Positions 1 to 5,398 are shown, counted from the first letter of the stretch. The stretch: DNA of 6,600 nt from Gammaproteobacteria bacterium (GCA_030066245.1 JASJBY010000307.1:1-6600), one strand, 5' to 3'. Notes: generated from the sequence alone by a model not told the origin. Program-made: numbers and translations.

Positions 1-632
1 TTGGACGCGGCCGCCTGGCCCATGAGGACCAGGCGGTCGCCCGCGAACGCGTCCACCTTGCCCTTGTCGAGCAGCTTCATGCCCTCGTCCGCTTCCTCGA
101 TGGCAACGAAGTCGGCCTTCACCAGCTGCCCGAGCAGGGCCCGCCTGAGGCGCCTCTCTGTGGTCGTCCCCGGCACCACGGCTATCTTCCGGTCGTCCAG
201 ATGCGTCAGGCGGTCGATGCCCGCATCGGACTTGACCATGACGCCTCCCAGCTCCACGAAGATGAAGTTGCTGAAGCCGACCATCTCCTGTCTGGACAGG
301 GTCACCGTCGTGGTTCCGCAGTCGATATCCGCCTGACCGTCGGCGATGGCCTTCAAGCGACCGGGCGTGTTGGCAGCCACCCAGCGGGTCTTCAGTGCAG
401 AGACTTTGAGCTTCGCCTGCAGGCCTGCCACGATTCGCCGACACATGTCCACCGAGTACCCCGCAGGCTTGCCGGCCTCGTCCCGGAAAGAGAACGGCAG
501 GGCGCTCGGGCTATAGGCAATGGTGATGGCCCCGGTGCGCTTGATCTTCTCCAGCGTGTCCGGGGCCCCCACGGCCGTTGTGGACACACTGATCAGGCAG
601 AGGATGAGGCTCAGACCCAAAAGACGCTTCAT
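1..632 (-). CDS. Periplasmic polar amino-acid binding protein (SBP_bac_3 family, GltI-like), 3'-truncated by window edge
   Basis: Reading the minus strand from the ATG at 632-630 gives 210 codons with no stop before base 1, so the C-terminal part lies outside the window. Residues 1-23 form a signal peptide (MKRLLG start, hydrophobic core, cleavage probably after VGA), so the product should act in the periplasm. The rest follows the family 3 solute-binding fold: an early GAITIAYSP strand (34-42), FSFRDEAGKPAGYSVDMC (48-64), a DCGTTTVTLSRQE segment (104-116) and GKVDAFAGD (191-199). By family knowledge, R114 of the T-x-x-R motif should bind the substrate alpha-carboxylate and D199 the alpha-amino group. 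The DCGTTT..SRQ wording resembles the glutamate/aspartate-binding GltI branch, but the exact ligand is an inference. AAGGAG lies 6 bases before the start. No permease or ATPase gene is visible upstream; they could lie beyond base 1. I see no convincing promoter in 645-870. Confidence 0.9.
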   Translation of the reverse strand, partial: MKRLLGLSLILCLISVSTTAVGAPDTLEKIKRTGAITIAYSPSALPFSFRDEAGKPAGYSVDMCRRIVAGLQAKLKVSALKTRWVAANTPGRLKAIADGQADIDCGTTTVTLSRQEMVGFSNFIFVELGGVMVKSDAGIDRLTHLDDRKIAVVPGTTTERRLRRALLGQLVKADFVAIEEADEGMKLLDKGKVDAFAGDRLVLMGQAAAS

Positions 633-638
633 GCTTTT

Positions 639-644
639 CTCCTT
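639..644 (-). promoter_or_regulatory. Shine-Dalgarno of the binding-protein gene
   Basis: AAGGAG on the minus strand, 6 bases before the ATG at 632. It fixes the start of a gene that is open at its other end. Confidence 0.75.
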
Positions 645-869
645 GCTGGCCGGGCGATCGAGAGACGACAGGAGACGCGGCCTACGGACACGACTCCGGC
701 GAGGGTATGCTATGCCATTCCCCGGGAACAGGCCACAGGGATCCGCTGCTGCGCACTCTCTCAAGACCCGATGCCAGGATGGTGAAACAGTAGTGGTGCG
801 ACCGGGGGGGCGGATTCAGCTATCCCGCCATCGGTGCGCGGGAACGGGTGGGTCAGCGCGCTTCTGGAA

Positions 870-897
870 GAACTCTGCGGGGCAGAACGCCCCGCAG
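870..897 (-). terminator. Hairpin terminator downstream of the ompA-type gene
   Basis: A perfect 9-bp inverted repeat (CTGCGGGGC at 875-883 and GCCCCGCAG at 889-897) encloses a 5-base loop. It starts about 30 bases past the stop codon of the ompA-type gene. Read on the minus strand, the stem is followed by AGTTCTTCC, a modest T-rich tail rather than a clean T-run, so this is an intrinsic terminator of moderate quality. It would separate ompA-type transcription from the binding-protein gene further along the same strand. Confidence 0.65.
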
Positions 898-925
898 GCA
901 CCGCGACTGAGAGGCGTCGTGGGGT

Positions 926-1561
926 CTACTTCTCCTGCATCATCTCCACGCCGCTCTCTTCCATGACTTCAACCCCGGCGAACTCAATCTCCGTGCGGCG
1001 GTTTGGGCCCAGACACTGGATCAGCTCCTGCCCGCCCTTGCCTTCGCAAGTCACCAGAGGTTCAGCCGGACCGACCCCGTCGATTTCCATGTTGCTGGTG
1101 CTCAAGCCTTTGCTGGCCAGATAGTCCTGCACAGCCTGGGCGCGGCGCACCGAAAGCTGTTTATTGTGCTCGAGTGATCCGATGCGGTCGGTGTGGCCGG
1201 TGATACGAATGGTCTGGTTGGGCACCTCGGCGGCAGAGGCCGCTACTCCGTCAAGGGTCTTCATGCCTTCCATGCTCAGCTCGGCCTGGTCGAAGCCGAA
1301 CAGGGTCTCGGCGGACAGGTTCACTTCCCTCTTGGAGAGCACCGTGGTGGTCTCAACCGCGGCCGTCTCGACCACGGGCTGGGGGTCACACTTCTGGACA
1401 GCATTCTCCGTGGTCCAGAAGGTACTCCGCCAGCACTCCCCGAAGGAGTTGACAGCAACGCCCCGGGGGGTAGCGAGGTAGTAGTCGAAGTCCTGAGCCG
1501 ACGCGGCGCCGGCTAACAACAGCCCGAGCAGGGCTGTACCCAAGGTGATGGTTTTGTTCAT
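926..1561 (-). CDS. OmpA-family outer-membrane/peptidoglycan-binding protein, short N-terminal region
   Basis: The gene encodes 211 residues from the ATG at 1561. That start has a strong AAAGGAGG 5 bases upstream and begins a good signal peptide (MNKTITLG, cleavage after AASA, residue 22). A further in-frame ATG at 1594 would put 11 extra residues before the signal peptide and is rejected. The mature protein opens with a short region holding GECWRSTFW and a second Cys (C43, C58), a pattern I associate with OmpA-like proteins of proteobacteria. A T/V/E-rich linker (about 61-80) follows, then an OmpA C-terminal domain (about 80-195). Its key stretches are FGFDQAELS, RITGHTDRIGSLEHN and GPNRRTEIEF, the last carrying the peptidoglycan-contacting Arg. 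C172 and C183 flank an insertion typical of the domain and could form a disulfide. There is no room for an 8-strand beta-barrel. An acidic Met/Glu-rich tail of about 14 residues follows the domain. The likely role is tethering the envelope to peptidoglycan. Confidence 0.92.
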   Translation of the reverse strand: MNKTITLGTALLGLLLAGAASAQDFDYYLATPRGVAVNSFGECWRSTFWTTENAVQKCDPQPVVETAAVETTTVLSKREVNLSAETLFGFDQAELSMEGMKTLDGVAASAAEVPNQTIRITGHTDRIGSLEHNKQLSVRRAQAVQDYLASKGLSTSNMEIDGVGPAEPLVTCEGKGGQELIQCLGPNRRTEIEFAGVEVMEESGVEMMQEK

Positions 1562-1566
1562 GCTTG

Positions 1567-1574
1567 CCTCCTTT
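1567..1574 (-). promoter_or_regulatory. Strong Shine-Dalgarno that decides the ompA-type start
   Basis: AAAGGAGG on the minus strand, 5 bases before the ATG at 1561. It selects this ATG over the in-frame ATG at 1594. Confidence 0.85.
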
Positions 1575-1672
1575 ATTATTGGCAATGTCTTCATGCTCGA
1601 CCTTCGGGCCCCGGTGAACGGCCAGGCTCGGCGGTTTGCGCGGATTACCTCAACCGGCGACGGGCTGCTCAG

Positions 1673-1701
1673 GTCATAACGCGTGTCACTTCAACTGTCA
1701 G
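1673..1701 (-). promoter_or_regulatory. Candidate sigma-70 promoter for the ompA-type gene
   Basis: On the minus strand, CTGACA (1701-1696, 5 of 6 to the -35 consensus) is separated by exactly 17 bases from TATGAC (1678-1673, 4 of 6 to the -10 consensus). Transcription would begin near 1666 and leave an untranslated leader of about 105 bases before the ATG at 1561. Leaders of this length on outer-membrane protein mRNAs are often sRNA targets, but that is inference here. Confidence 0.45.
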
Positions 1702-1899
1702 TCACGTGTCTACAACGTTTTCAGACCGTCCGGTACTGGCGTTTAGTGGATCGTTCTTATGCTGCTTCCTGCGCTGAGTGTACCGCTTTCTTGTCTGCTA
1801 CAACAACAACTAACGAGTGTTTTCCGCTTCGGCGGGTAATGGGCCTTTTGCTGCAGCGTCCGGACATGGGCAGGTCGGGATATCGCGCCGGACCTGACA

Positions 1900-2010
1900 T
1901 ACCGCGGCGCTGTCCGTCACCGCCAGTACCGCGCCGGCACGCTGGAATAGCGCGTCGGCACCCTCCCGGAATCACCCGCCGAAACCCACCGGGGCCCGTC
2001 ATACCGCCTA
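1900..2010. repeat. Degenerate ~24-base direct repeat
   Basis: Successive units begin near 1900, 1927, 1948 and 1972, with a weaker trace near 2002, at spacings of 27, 21, 24 and 30 bases. Each starts with a TACCGCG- or TAGCGCG-like block. Read in the frame beginning at 1899, the units give IPRRCPSPP, VPRRHAG, IARRHPPG and ITRRNPPG, with the Arg-Arg pair spelled by different codons each time. The units are diverged and irregular in length, so this may be an old tandem repeat or a chance pattern in GC-rich DNA. Confidence 0.3.
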
Positions 2011-2195
2011 TTGGGCCTTGTCCAGAGCGGCGACCCGTCAGCACCGGCCCAAAAGGTCCCGTAGCCCGTGATGGCGCCCTTCCTGCGCCGTTGTGGGGCA
2101 ATTGACCCACGCAGCGATCCAGCTTGGTGCGGTCCATTCGTCATGGCGCCGAGCTTCCCCGAGGCACGTGCCCATGCCGGGCGGAGCGCTGCCAC

Positions 2196-2334
2196 GCATT
2201 CGTATTCGGTTAGGGCCGTACCGGCATGAGTGGCCGGGACCGTCGGCCGCAGGGATAGCGGCCGTCGAGCCTACAGGGCGGTATTCACGGCGTGCCCCGG
2301 CGGCTCGTGCCGGTACGGCCCCCACCGCGAATGC
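2196..2334. repeat. Large imperfect inverted repeat with an internal hairpin
   Basis: The left arm 2196-2230 and right arm 2304-2334 are inverted copies. GCATTCG (2196-2202) pairs with CGAATGC (2328-2334), and the core GGGCCGTACCGGCATGAG (2213-2230) matches the reverse complement of 2304-2321 at 17 of 18 positions. The left arm has a 4-base insertion at about 2203-2206. Pairing continues weakly inward to 2238/2296. The centre holds a further perfect 7-bp hairpin (CGGCCGC at 2244-2250, GCGGCCG at 2258-2264, loop of 7 bases). The element ends about 60 bases before the sigma-54 promoter. It could be a small mobile or REP-like palindrome, or a regulatory site. Confidence 0.65.
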
Positions 2335-2395
2335 TTAACCGACCACGGATGCGCTGCCACGACCGACCGGCGCGGAGACCAGGGCGCCGGGGAGC

Positions 2396-2411
2396 TGGCC
2401 CGTTTGTTGCT
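2396..2411 (+). promoter_or_regulatory. Sigma-54 (RpoN) promoter for the P-II/glgC operon
   Basis: The sequence TGGCCCGTTTGTTGCT fits the sigma-54 consensus TGGCACG-N4-TTGCT with a single mismatch (C for A). It keeps the diagnostic GG and GC dinucleotides with exactly 10 bases between them (GG 2397-2398, GC 2409-2410). Transcription would start near 2422, giving a leader of about 88 bases before the P-II start codon. P-II genes, especially glnK types, are classically driven by sigma-54 with phosphorylated NtrC, so the position agrees with the motif. I could not identify clear NtrC sites upstream. Confidence 0.75.
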
Positions 2412-2461
2412 CAAGTAGCTCGCGGCATTTAGTCGTCTCCACGAAGTCAGGGCCACGTTAT

Positions 2462-2467
2462 GGAGGA
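2462..2467 (+). promoter_or_regulatory. Strong Shine-Dalgarno of the leader ORF
   Basis: GGAGGA, 7 bases before the ATG at 2475. It is a better ribosome site than the one directly in front of the P-II gene (GGAAGAG at 2494-2500, 9 bases from the ATG at 2510). Confidence 0.6.
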
Positions 2468-2474
2468 CCGAATC

Positions 2475-2513
2475 ATGAATCGTGTTCCCGAGCGGAAGAG
2501 AATCTGCGTATGA
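2475..2513 (+). CDS. Putative 12-residue leader peptide overlapping the P-II start
   Basis: The ATG at 2475 opens a 12-codon frame encoding MNRVPERKRICV and ends at TGA 2511-2513. That stop shares bases with the P-II start codon in an ATGA overlap (2510-2513), the classic geometry for translational coupling. A GGAGGA Shine-Dalgarno sits 7 bases upstream. The peptide is basic (three Arg and one Lys in 12 residues) and resembles nothing I know. Its likely job, if translated, is to deliver ribosomes to the P-II start or to act as an attenuating leader; both are inference. It could also be chance: the GGAGGA may simply enhance binding to this mRNA. Confidence 0.4.
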   Translation: MNRVPERKRICV

Positions 2514-2860
2514 AAATGATCAAGGCAGTGGTGCAGCCCGGCAAGGCGGATGCGCTCAGAGACGCGCTCTCCAAGGTCGGGATATCAGGCATGACCATGT
2601 CAGAGGTCAGGGGTTTCGGGCGCCAGAAAGGCCACACCGAAGTATACCGTGGTGCCGAGTATGCTGTTGATTTCGTTCCCAAGGTCGAAGTCGAAATCGT
2701 AGTGGAGGACGGTCAGGTCGAGGGCGTTACCGAGGCGATTATCTCCGCGGCAAAGACCGGCAAGATCGGCGACGGCAAACTGTTTTTGTACGACACTGAC
2801 CAGGCAGTCCGGATTCGCACTGGCGAAACAGACGCCAACGCACTCTCGTCCGAGCTATAG
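2510..2860 (+). CDS. glnB: Nitrogen regulatory protein P-II (GlnB/GlnK family)
   Basis: The 116-residue product fits the usual 112-residue trimeric P-II signal protein, with a few extra residues at the C-terminus. P-II proteins bind ATP/ADP and 2-oxoglutarate in the cytoplasm and control glutamine synthetase adenylylation, NtrB/NtrC and ammonium transport. The T-loop is intact: RGFGRQKGHTEVYRGAEY (34-51) with Q39 and the uridylylation site Y51. The B-loop TGKIGDGK (83-90) and the C-terminal RIRTGE (101-106) supply nucleotide contacts. D54 (YAVDF) is as in E. coli GlnB; GlnK has Asn there. The sigma-54 promoter is more typical of glnK, so the GlnB assignment is tentative. No amtB lies beside it. 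Instead glgC follows after 22 bases, pointing to one transcript. The start at 2510 gives the canonical MKMIKAVVQPGK opening. Confidence 0.95.
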   Translation: MKMIKAVVQPGKADALRDALSKVGISGMTMSEVRGFGRQKGHTEVYRGAEYAVDFVPKVEVEIVVEDGQVEGVTEAIISAAKTGKIGDGKLFLYDTDQAVRIRTGETDANALSSEL

Positions 2861-2869
2861 CCCCCCCGC

Positions 2870-2875
2870 GGAGGG
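2870..2875 (+). promoter_or_regulatory. Shine-Dalgarno that decides the glgC start
   Basis: GGAGGG lies 7 bases before the ATG at 2883 but only 1 base before the in-frame GTG at 2877. The ATG is therefore the start, and the two extra N-terminal residues from the GTG should be dropped. Confidence 0.8.
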
Positions 2876-2882
2876 AGTGTGC

Positions 2883-4103
2883 ATGCTTGATAACACCCTC
2901 GCCATGGTGCTTGCTGGCGGAGCCGGCACCCGGCTACGGCCGCTCACCGAGCATAGAGCCAAGCCGGCCGTGCCCTTTGGCGGCAAGTACCGCATCATCG
3001 ATTTCACCCTTGCCAACTGCCTGCACTCCGGCCTGCGCCGCGTTCTCGTGCTGACTCAGTACAAATCCCATTCCCTGCAGAAGCACCTGCGTGACGGCTG
3101 GTCCATCTTCAACCCTGAGCTGGGGGAGTACATCACACCGGTGCCTCCCCAGATGCGGGCGGGTGAAACCTGGTACGTGGGCACCGCCGACTCGGTATAC
3201 CAGAATCGCTACCTGCTGGAACGCAGTGGTGCGGACAATGTTTTGATTCTTTCCGGTGACCACATCTACCGCATGGACTACGGCGCCATGCTGGAAGCTC
3301 ACCGCGATTCTGGGGCAGCCGTGACAATTGCCTGCATCGACGTCAGGCTGGATCAGGCCCGCTCACTGGGAGTCGTCAGCGTGGACAAAGCGCACCGCTT
3401 GTCGGCGTTCCACGAGAAGCCGGCGGAGCCCAGCCCGCTGCCAGGAAACCCTGACAAAGCACTCGCTTCCATGGGCATCTACGTGTTCTCCATGGCGCTG
3501 CTGCTGGAGTGTCTCGAGGAGGACCACGCCCGGGAGCATTCAGCCCACGATTTTGGCAAGAATATCCTTCCTTCGCTGATTCAGTCGCACCATGTGCAGG
3601 CCTATCTCTTCGGCGGCGAGAAGGGCCGCGTCACAGCCGACCGCTACTGGCGCGACGTGGGCACCCTGGACAGCCTTTTTGACGCCAACATGGACCTGCT
3701 GGAACCGGTACCACCCATGGACCTTTATCAGGATGATTGGCCCATCCGCAGCTACCAGCCGCAGCGGCCGCCAGCCAGAACGGCTCCCGGCAAATGGGGG
3801 AACGAAGGTATATTCGTCAATTCCATCGCCGGCGGTGGCGTCATCATATCCGGCGGCACCGTAAAGCACTCCGTGCTGTTCCCCAGAGCCTACGTCGGCG
3901 AGGACTCGCAGGTGGACGATGCCATTCTGTTTGACAATGTGCGCATCGGAGAACGGGCACAGGTACGCCGTTGCATCATCGACAAGAACGTTACCGTGCC
4001 TCCAGACAGACGCATCGGCTACGACCTGGAGCGCGACCGGGAGCGCTTCACCGTGACCGACCAGGGCGTCGTGGTCGTACCGAAGGGATACCGCTTTTCC
4101 TGA
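2883..4103 (+). CDS. glgC: Glucose-1-phosphate adenylyltransferase (ADP-glucose pyrophosphorylase)
   Basis: The 406-residue cytoplasmic enzyme makes ADP-glucose and pyrophosphate from ATP and glucose-1-phosphate, the committed step of bacterial glycogen synthesis. The nucleotidyltransferase domain opens with VLAGGAGTRLRPLT (9-22) and RAKPAVPFGGKYRIIDF (25-41). It then shows WYVGTADSVYQN (97-108), SGDHIYRMDY (124-133, with the catalytic Asp at 126), FHEKP (176-180, Lys contacting glucose-1-phosphate), ASMGIYVF (195-202) and YWRDVGTLDSLFDANMDL (255-272). The C-terminal part (about 310-380) is a left-handed beta-helix with the repeated hydrophobic pattern SVLFPRAYVGEDSQVDDAI. No frameshift or missing motif is seen, and the length is slightly below the 420-430 residues of enterobacterial enzymes. 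Other glg genes are absent from the window. It lies 22 bases downstream of the P-II gene, so it probably shares the sigma-54 promoter and rises under nitrogen limitation, when surplus carbon is stored. Confidence 0.96.
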   Translation: MLDNTLAMVLAGGAGTRLRPLTEHRAKPAVPFGGKYRIIDFTLANCLHSGLRRVLVLTQYKSHSLQKHLRDGWSIFNPELGEYITPVPPQMRAGETWYVGTADSVYQNRYLLERSGADNVLILSGDHIYRMDYGAMLEAHRDSGAAVTIACIDVRLDQARSLGVVSVDKAHRLSAFHEKPAEPSPLPGNPDKALASMGIYVFSMALLLECLEEDHAREHSAHDFGKNILPSLIQSHHVQAYLFGGEKGRVTADRYWRDVGTLDSLFDANMDLLEPVPPMDLYQDDWPIRSYQPQRPPARTAPGKWGNEGIFVNSIAGGGVIISGGTVKHSVLFPRAYVGEDSQVDDAILFDNVRIGERAQVRRCIIDKNVTVPPDRRIGYDLERDRERFTVTDQGVVVVPKGYRFS

Positions 4104-4109
4104 CCCCCT

Positions 4110-4136
4110 TTGCCGTATCGCCCCAACGGCTATACT
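4110..4136 (+). promoter_or_regulatory. Candidate sigma-70 promoter for the globin gene
   Basis: TTGCCG (4110-4115, 4 of 6) and TATACT (4131-4136, 5 of 6) are separated by 15 bases, slightly short. Transcription would begin near 4143, leaving about 24 bases before the ATG at 4167. The box lies just after the glgC stop, so the globin gene may be expressed independently of glgC. I saw no terminator with a T-run between the two genes, so read-through is also possible. Confidence 0.4.
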
Positions 4137-4166
4137 AGGGGTTCCAGTGGAAACAGGCGGCTACGC

Positions 4167-4580
4167 ATGGATTCACGTCAGAAAGACCTCGTCAAAGATA
4201 GCTGGGAGAAGCTGCGGCCAGACGTGGACCGGGCGGCCGAGCTCTTCTACACGCGGCTGTTCGAGGAGAACCCCACCCTGCGTGAGCTGTTCCGCGGCGA
4301 ACTCGGCGAGCAGGGCAAGCGGCTCATGACCATGCTCGGAACGGCGGTGGGCAAGCTTGACCAGCTGGAGGCCGTAACGCCCATGCTGCACGAGCTCGGA
4401 CGCCGCCACGAGGCCTACGGGGTCAGAGCCGAGCACTACGAGACGTTTCAGGATGCCTTGATGTGGACCCTGCAGAACGTCCTCGGCGCGGATTTCTATC
4501 CGGAAGTAGAGGACGCGTGGGGAGCATTTTACGAGACCCTCAGCCGAGCCATGATAGACGGGGCCGAGAAGGCCGCCTGA
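4167..4580 (+). CDS. Single-domain bacterial globin (haemoglobin-like)
   Basis: The 137-residue product matches the small single-domain globins related to the haem domain of flavohaemoglobins. Helix A resembles DLVKDSWEKLRPDVDRAAELFYTRLFEENP (7-36). F42 in LRELFRG is the likely CD1 Phe. Q49 in GEQGKRLM is the likely distal E7 residue. H81 in LGRRHEAYGV is the proximal haem-binding His. Helices G/H contain WTLQNVLGADFYPEVEDAWGAFY (100-122). There is no FAD/NAD reductase domain, so it is not a flavohaemoglobin, and it is longer than a plain truncated globin. Likely roles are oxygen binding, nitric-oxide scavenging or redox sensing; none can be chosen from sequence. The ATG at 4167 fits the family N-terminus, with AGGCGG 6 bases upstream as a weak ribosome site. 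A TTG at 4110 would add 19 unconserved residues. The gene converges on lgt with a 12-base gap. Confidence 0.9.
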   Translation: MDSRQKDLVKDSWEKLRPDVDRAAELFYTRLFEENPTLRELFRGELGEQGKRLMTMLGTAVGKLDQLEAVTPMLHELGRRHEAYGVRAEHYETFQDALMWTLQNVLGADFYPEVEDAWGAFYETLSRAMIDGAEKAA

Positions 4581-4585
4581 GCGTA

Positions 4586-4613
4586 CCTGCCCTCAGGGAT
4601 CCTGGCTGGCAGG
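4586..4613. terminator. Hairpin at the globin/lgt convergent junction
   Basis: CCTGCC (4586-4591) pairs with GGCAGG (4608-4613). Inside, CAGG (4594-4597) pairs with CCTG (4601-4604) around GAT. The hairpin begins 6 bases after the globin stop and overlaps the last codons of lgt. No T-run follows on either strand, so if it terminates transcription in both directions it is not a textbook intrinsic terminator. Confidence 0.3.
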
Positions 4614-5393
4614 CCGACGATACGCCCACCAGATAAAGCCGCCGCCCAGCAGGATCATGGGCAGGCTGAGCACCTGCCCCATGGTGACCCAGCCGAGAGC
4701 CAGATAGCCCAGCTGAGCGTCCGGTACCCGCACGAACTCCACCATAAAGCGAAACACACCGTACCAGAGCAGGAACATACCTGATACCGCCATGGTGGGT
4801 CGCGGCTGACGCGAGTAGACCCACAGGATGGCAAACAGCACCAGTCCCTCGAGCGCTGCCTCGTAAAGCTGGGTCGGATGACGGGGCTCGGCAGCCGGCC
4901 CGCGGGGCGGGTACACCACCGCCCAGGGCACATCGGTGACACGGCCCCAGAGCTCCCCGTTGATGAAGTTACCTATCCTTCCGGCAAACAGACCGGGCGG
5001 CACCAAAGGCGCAATGTAGTCCGTGACCTGAAAGAATGTCCTCCCATGCCGGCGCGCGTAGATCCCCATGGCCACCAGCACCCCGAGCAGCCCACCGTGA
5101 AAGGACATTCCGCCCTGCCAGATCTTCAGCGCACCGAGGGGGTTATTCAGATAATCGGGAAAACCGTAGAAGAGGATGTATCCCACTCGCCCGCCAACGA
5201 TGATGCCGATGGCCACGTAGAAAAGCAGGTCGTCAATCTGTGCCGGCTTCCAACCCGAAGCCGGCCGTCTCGCGCGCAGCCGTCCCAGCCACCAGCCCGC
5301 GGCGAAGCCGACAAGGTACATGATCCCGTACCAATGCACGGCGATGGGACCGATTCGAAGGGCGACAGGGTCGAGATCGGGATAGACAAGCAT
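4593..5393 (-). CDS. lgt: Phosphatidylglycerol-prolipoprotein diacylglyceryl transferase
   Basis: The 266-residue inner-membrane enzyme transfers diacylglycerol from phosphatidylglycerol to the lipobox Cys of prolipoproteins, the first step of lipoprotein maturation. The opening PDLDPVALRIGPIAVHWYGIMYLVGF (5-30) is characteristic. GGRVGYILFYG (67-77) and GGMSFHGGLLG (94-104) follow, the latter with the HGG His at 99. The family signature GRIGNFINGELWGR (138-151) holds the essential Arg at 139. RHPTQLYEA (171-179), VSGMFLLWYGVFRFMVEFVR (203-222) and the terminal TMGQVLSLPM (237-246) complete it. About seven membrane segments are expected. The region before RHPTQLYE is shorter than in E. coli Lgt. 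The ATG at 5393 is the only usable start: the in-frame stop upstream is TAA (complement of 5457-5459) and no ATG, GTG or TTG lies between. No Shine-Dalgarno is visible, because a heptamer array occupies that position. Confidence 0.97.
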   Translation of the reverse strand: MLVYPDLDPVALRIGPIAVHWYGIMYLVGFAAGWWLGRLRARRPASGWKPAQIDDLLFYVAIGIIVGGRVGYILFYGFPDYLNNPLGALKIWQGGMSFHGGLLGVLVAMGIYARRHGRTFFQVTDYIAPLVPPGLFAGRIGNFINGELWGRVTDVPWAVVYPPRGPAAEPRHPTQLYEAALEGLVLFAILWVYSRQPRPTMAVSGMFLLWYGVFRFMVEFVRVPDAQLGYLALGWVTMGQVLSLPMILLGGGFIWWAYRRPASQDP

Positions 5394-5398
5394 GGGGC

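Larger units (their letters stand above)
1702..2395. other. Gene-poor intergenic stretch of about 700 bases
   Basis: Several open frames of 60-140 codons cross this stretch on both strands. None has a good Shine-Dalgarno together with a recognisable protein family, and they overlap each other, as expected by chance in GC-rich DNA. The first part (about 1690-1830) is visibly less GC-rich and probably carries upstream control sequence for the ompA-type gene. From about 1880 to 2010 there is a degenerate ~24-base repeat, and from 2196 to 2334 a long imperfect inverted repeat; both are listed separately. The stretch ends at the sigma-54 promoter in front of the P-II gene, so its distal part may also hold activator (NtrC-type) binding sites, though I could not identify a convincing one. 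Confidence 0.6.

Noticed and set aside
201..785. 194-codon open frame on the plus strand
   Set aside because: It is antisense to the well-supported binding-protein gene and runs past that gene's start. Its translation resembles no family.
1561..1594. Upstream in-frame ATG (1594) as the start of the ompA-type gene
   Set aside because: It would place 11 residues before a good signal peptide, and the strong AAAGGAGG lies just before the inner ATG at 1561.
1810..1971. Minus-strand open stretch between stop codons with natural-looking residue mix
   Set aside because: It has no start codon with a ribosome site and only about 54 codons. A gene relic is possible but cannot be supported.
1917..2195. 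Minus-strand open frames (92 and 126 codons) in the gap
   Set aside because: They overlap each other, lack ribosome sites, and have Arg/Gly/Pro-rich composition typical of chance frames in GC-rich DNA.
2196..2395. NtrC enhancer sites upstream of the sigma-54 promoter
   Set aside because: I looked for GCAC-N7-GTGC-like dyads and found only half-sites, so none is annotated.
2877..2882. GTG at 2877 as the glgC start
   Set aside because: It is only 1 base from the Shine-Dalgarno; the ATG at 2883 has the proper 7-base spacing.
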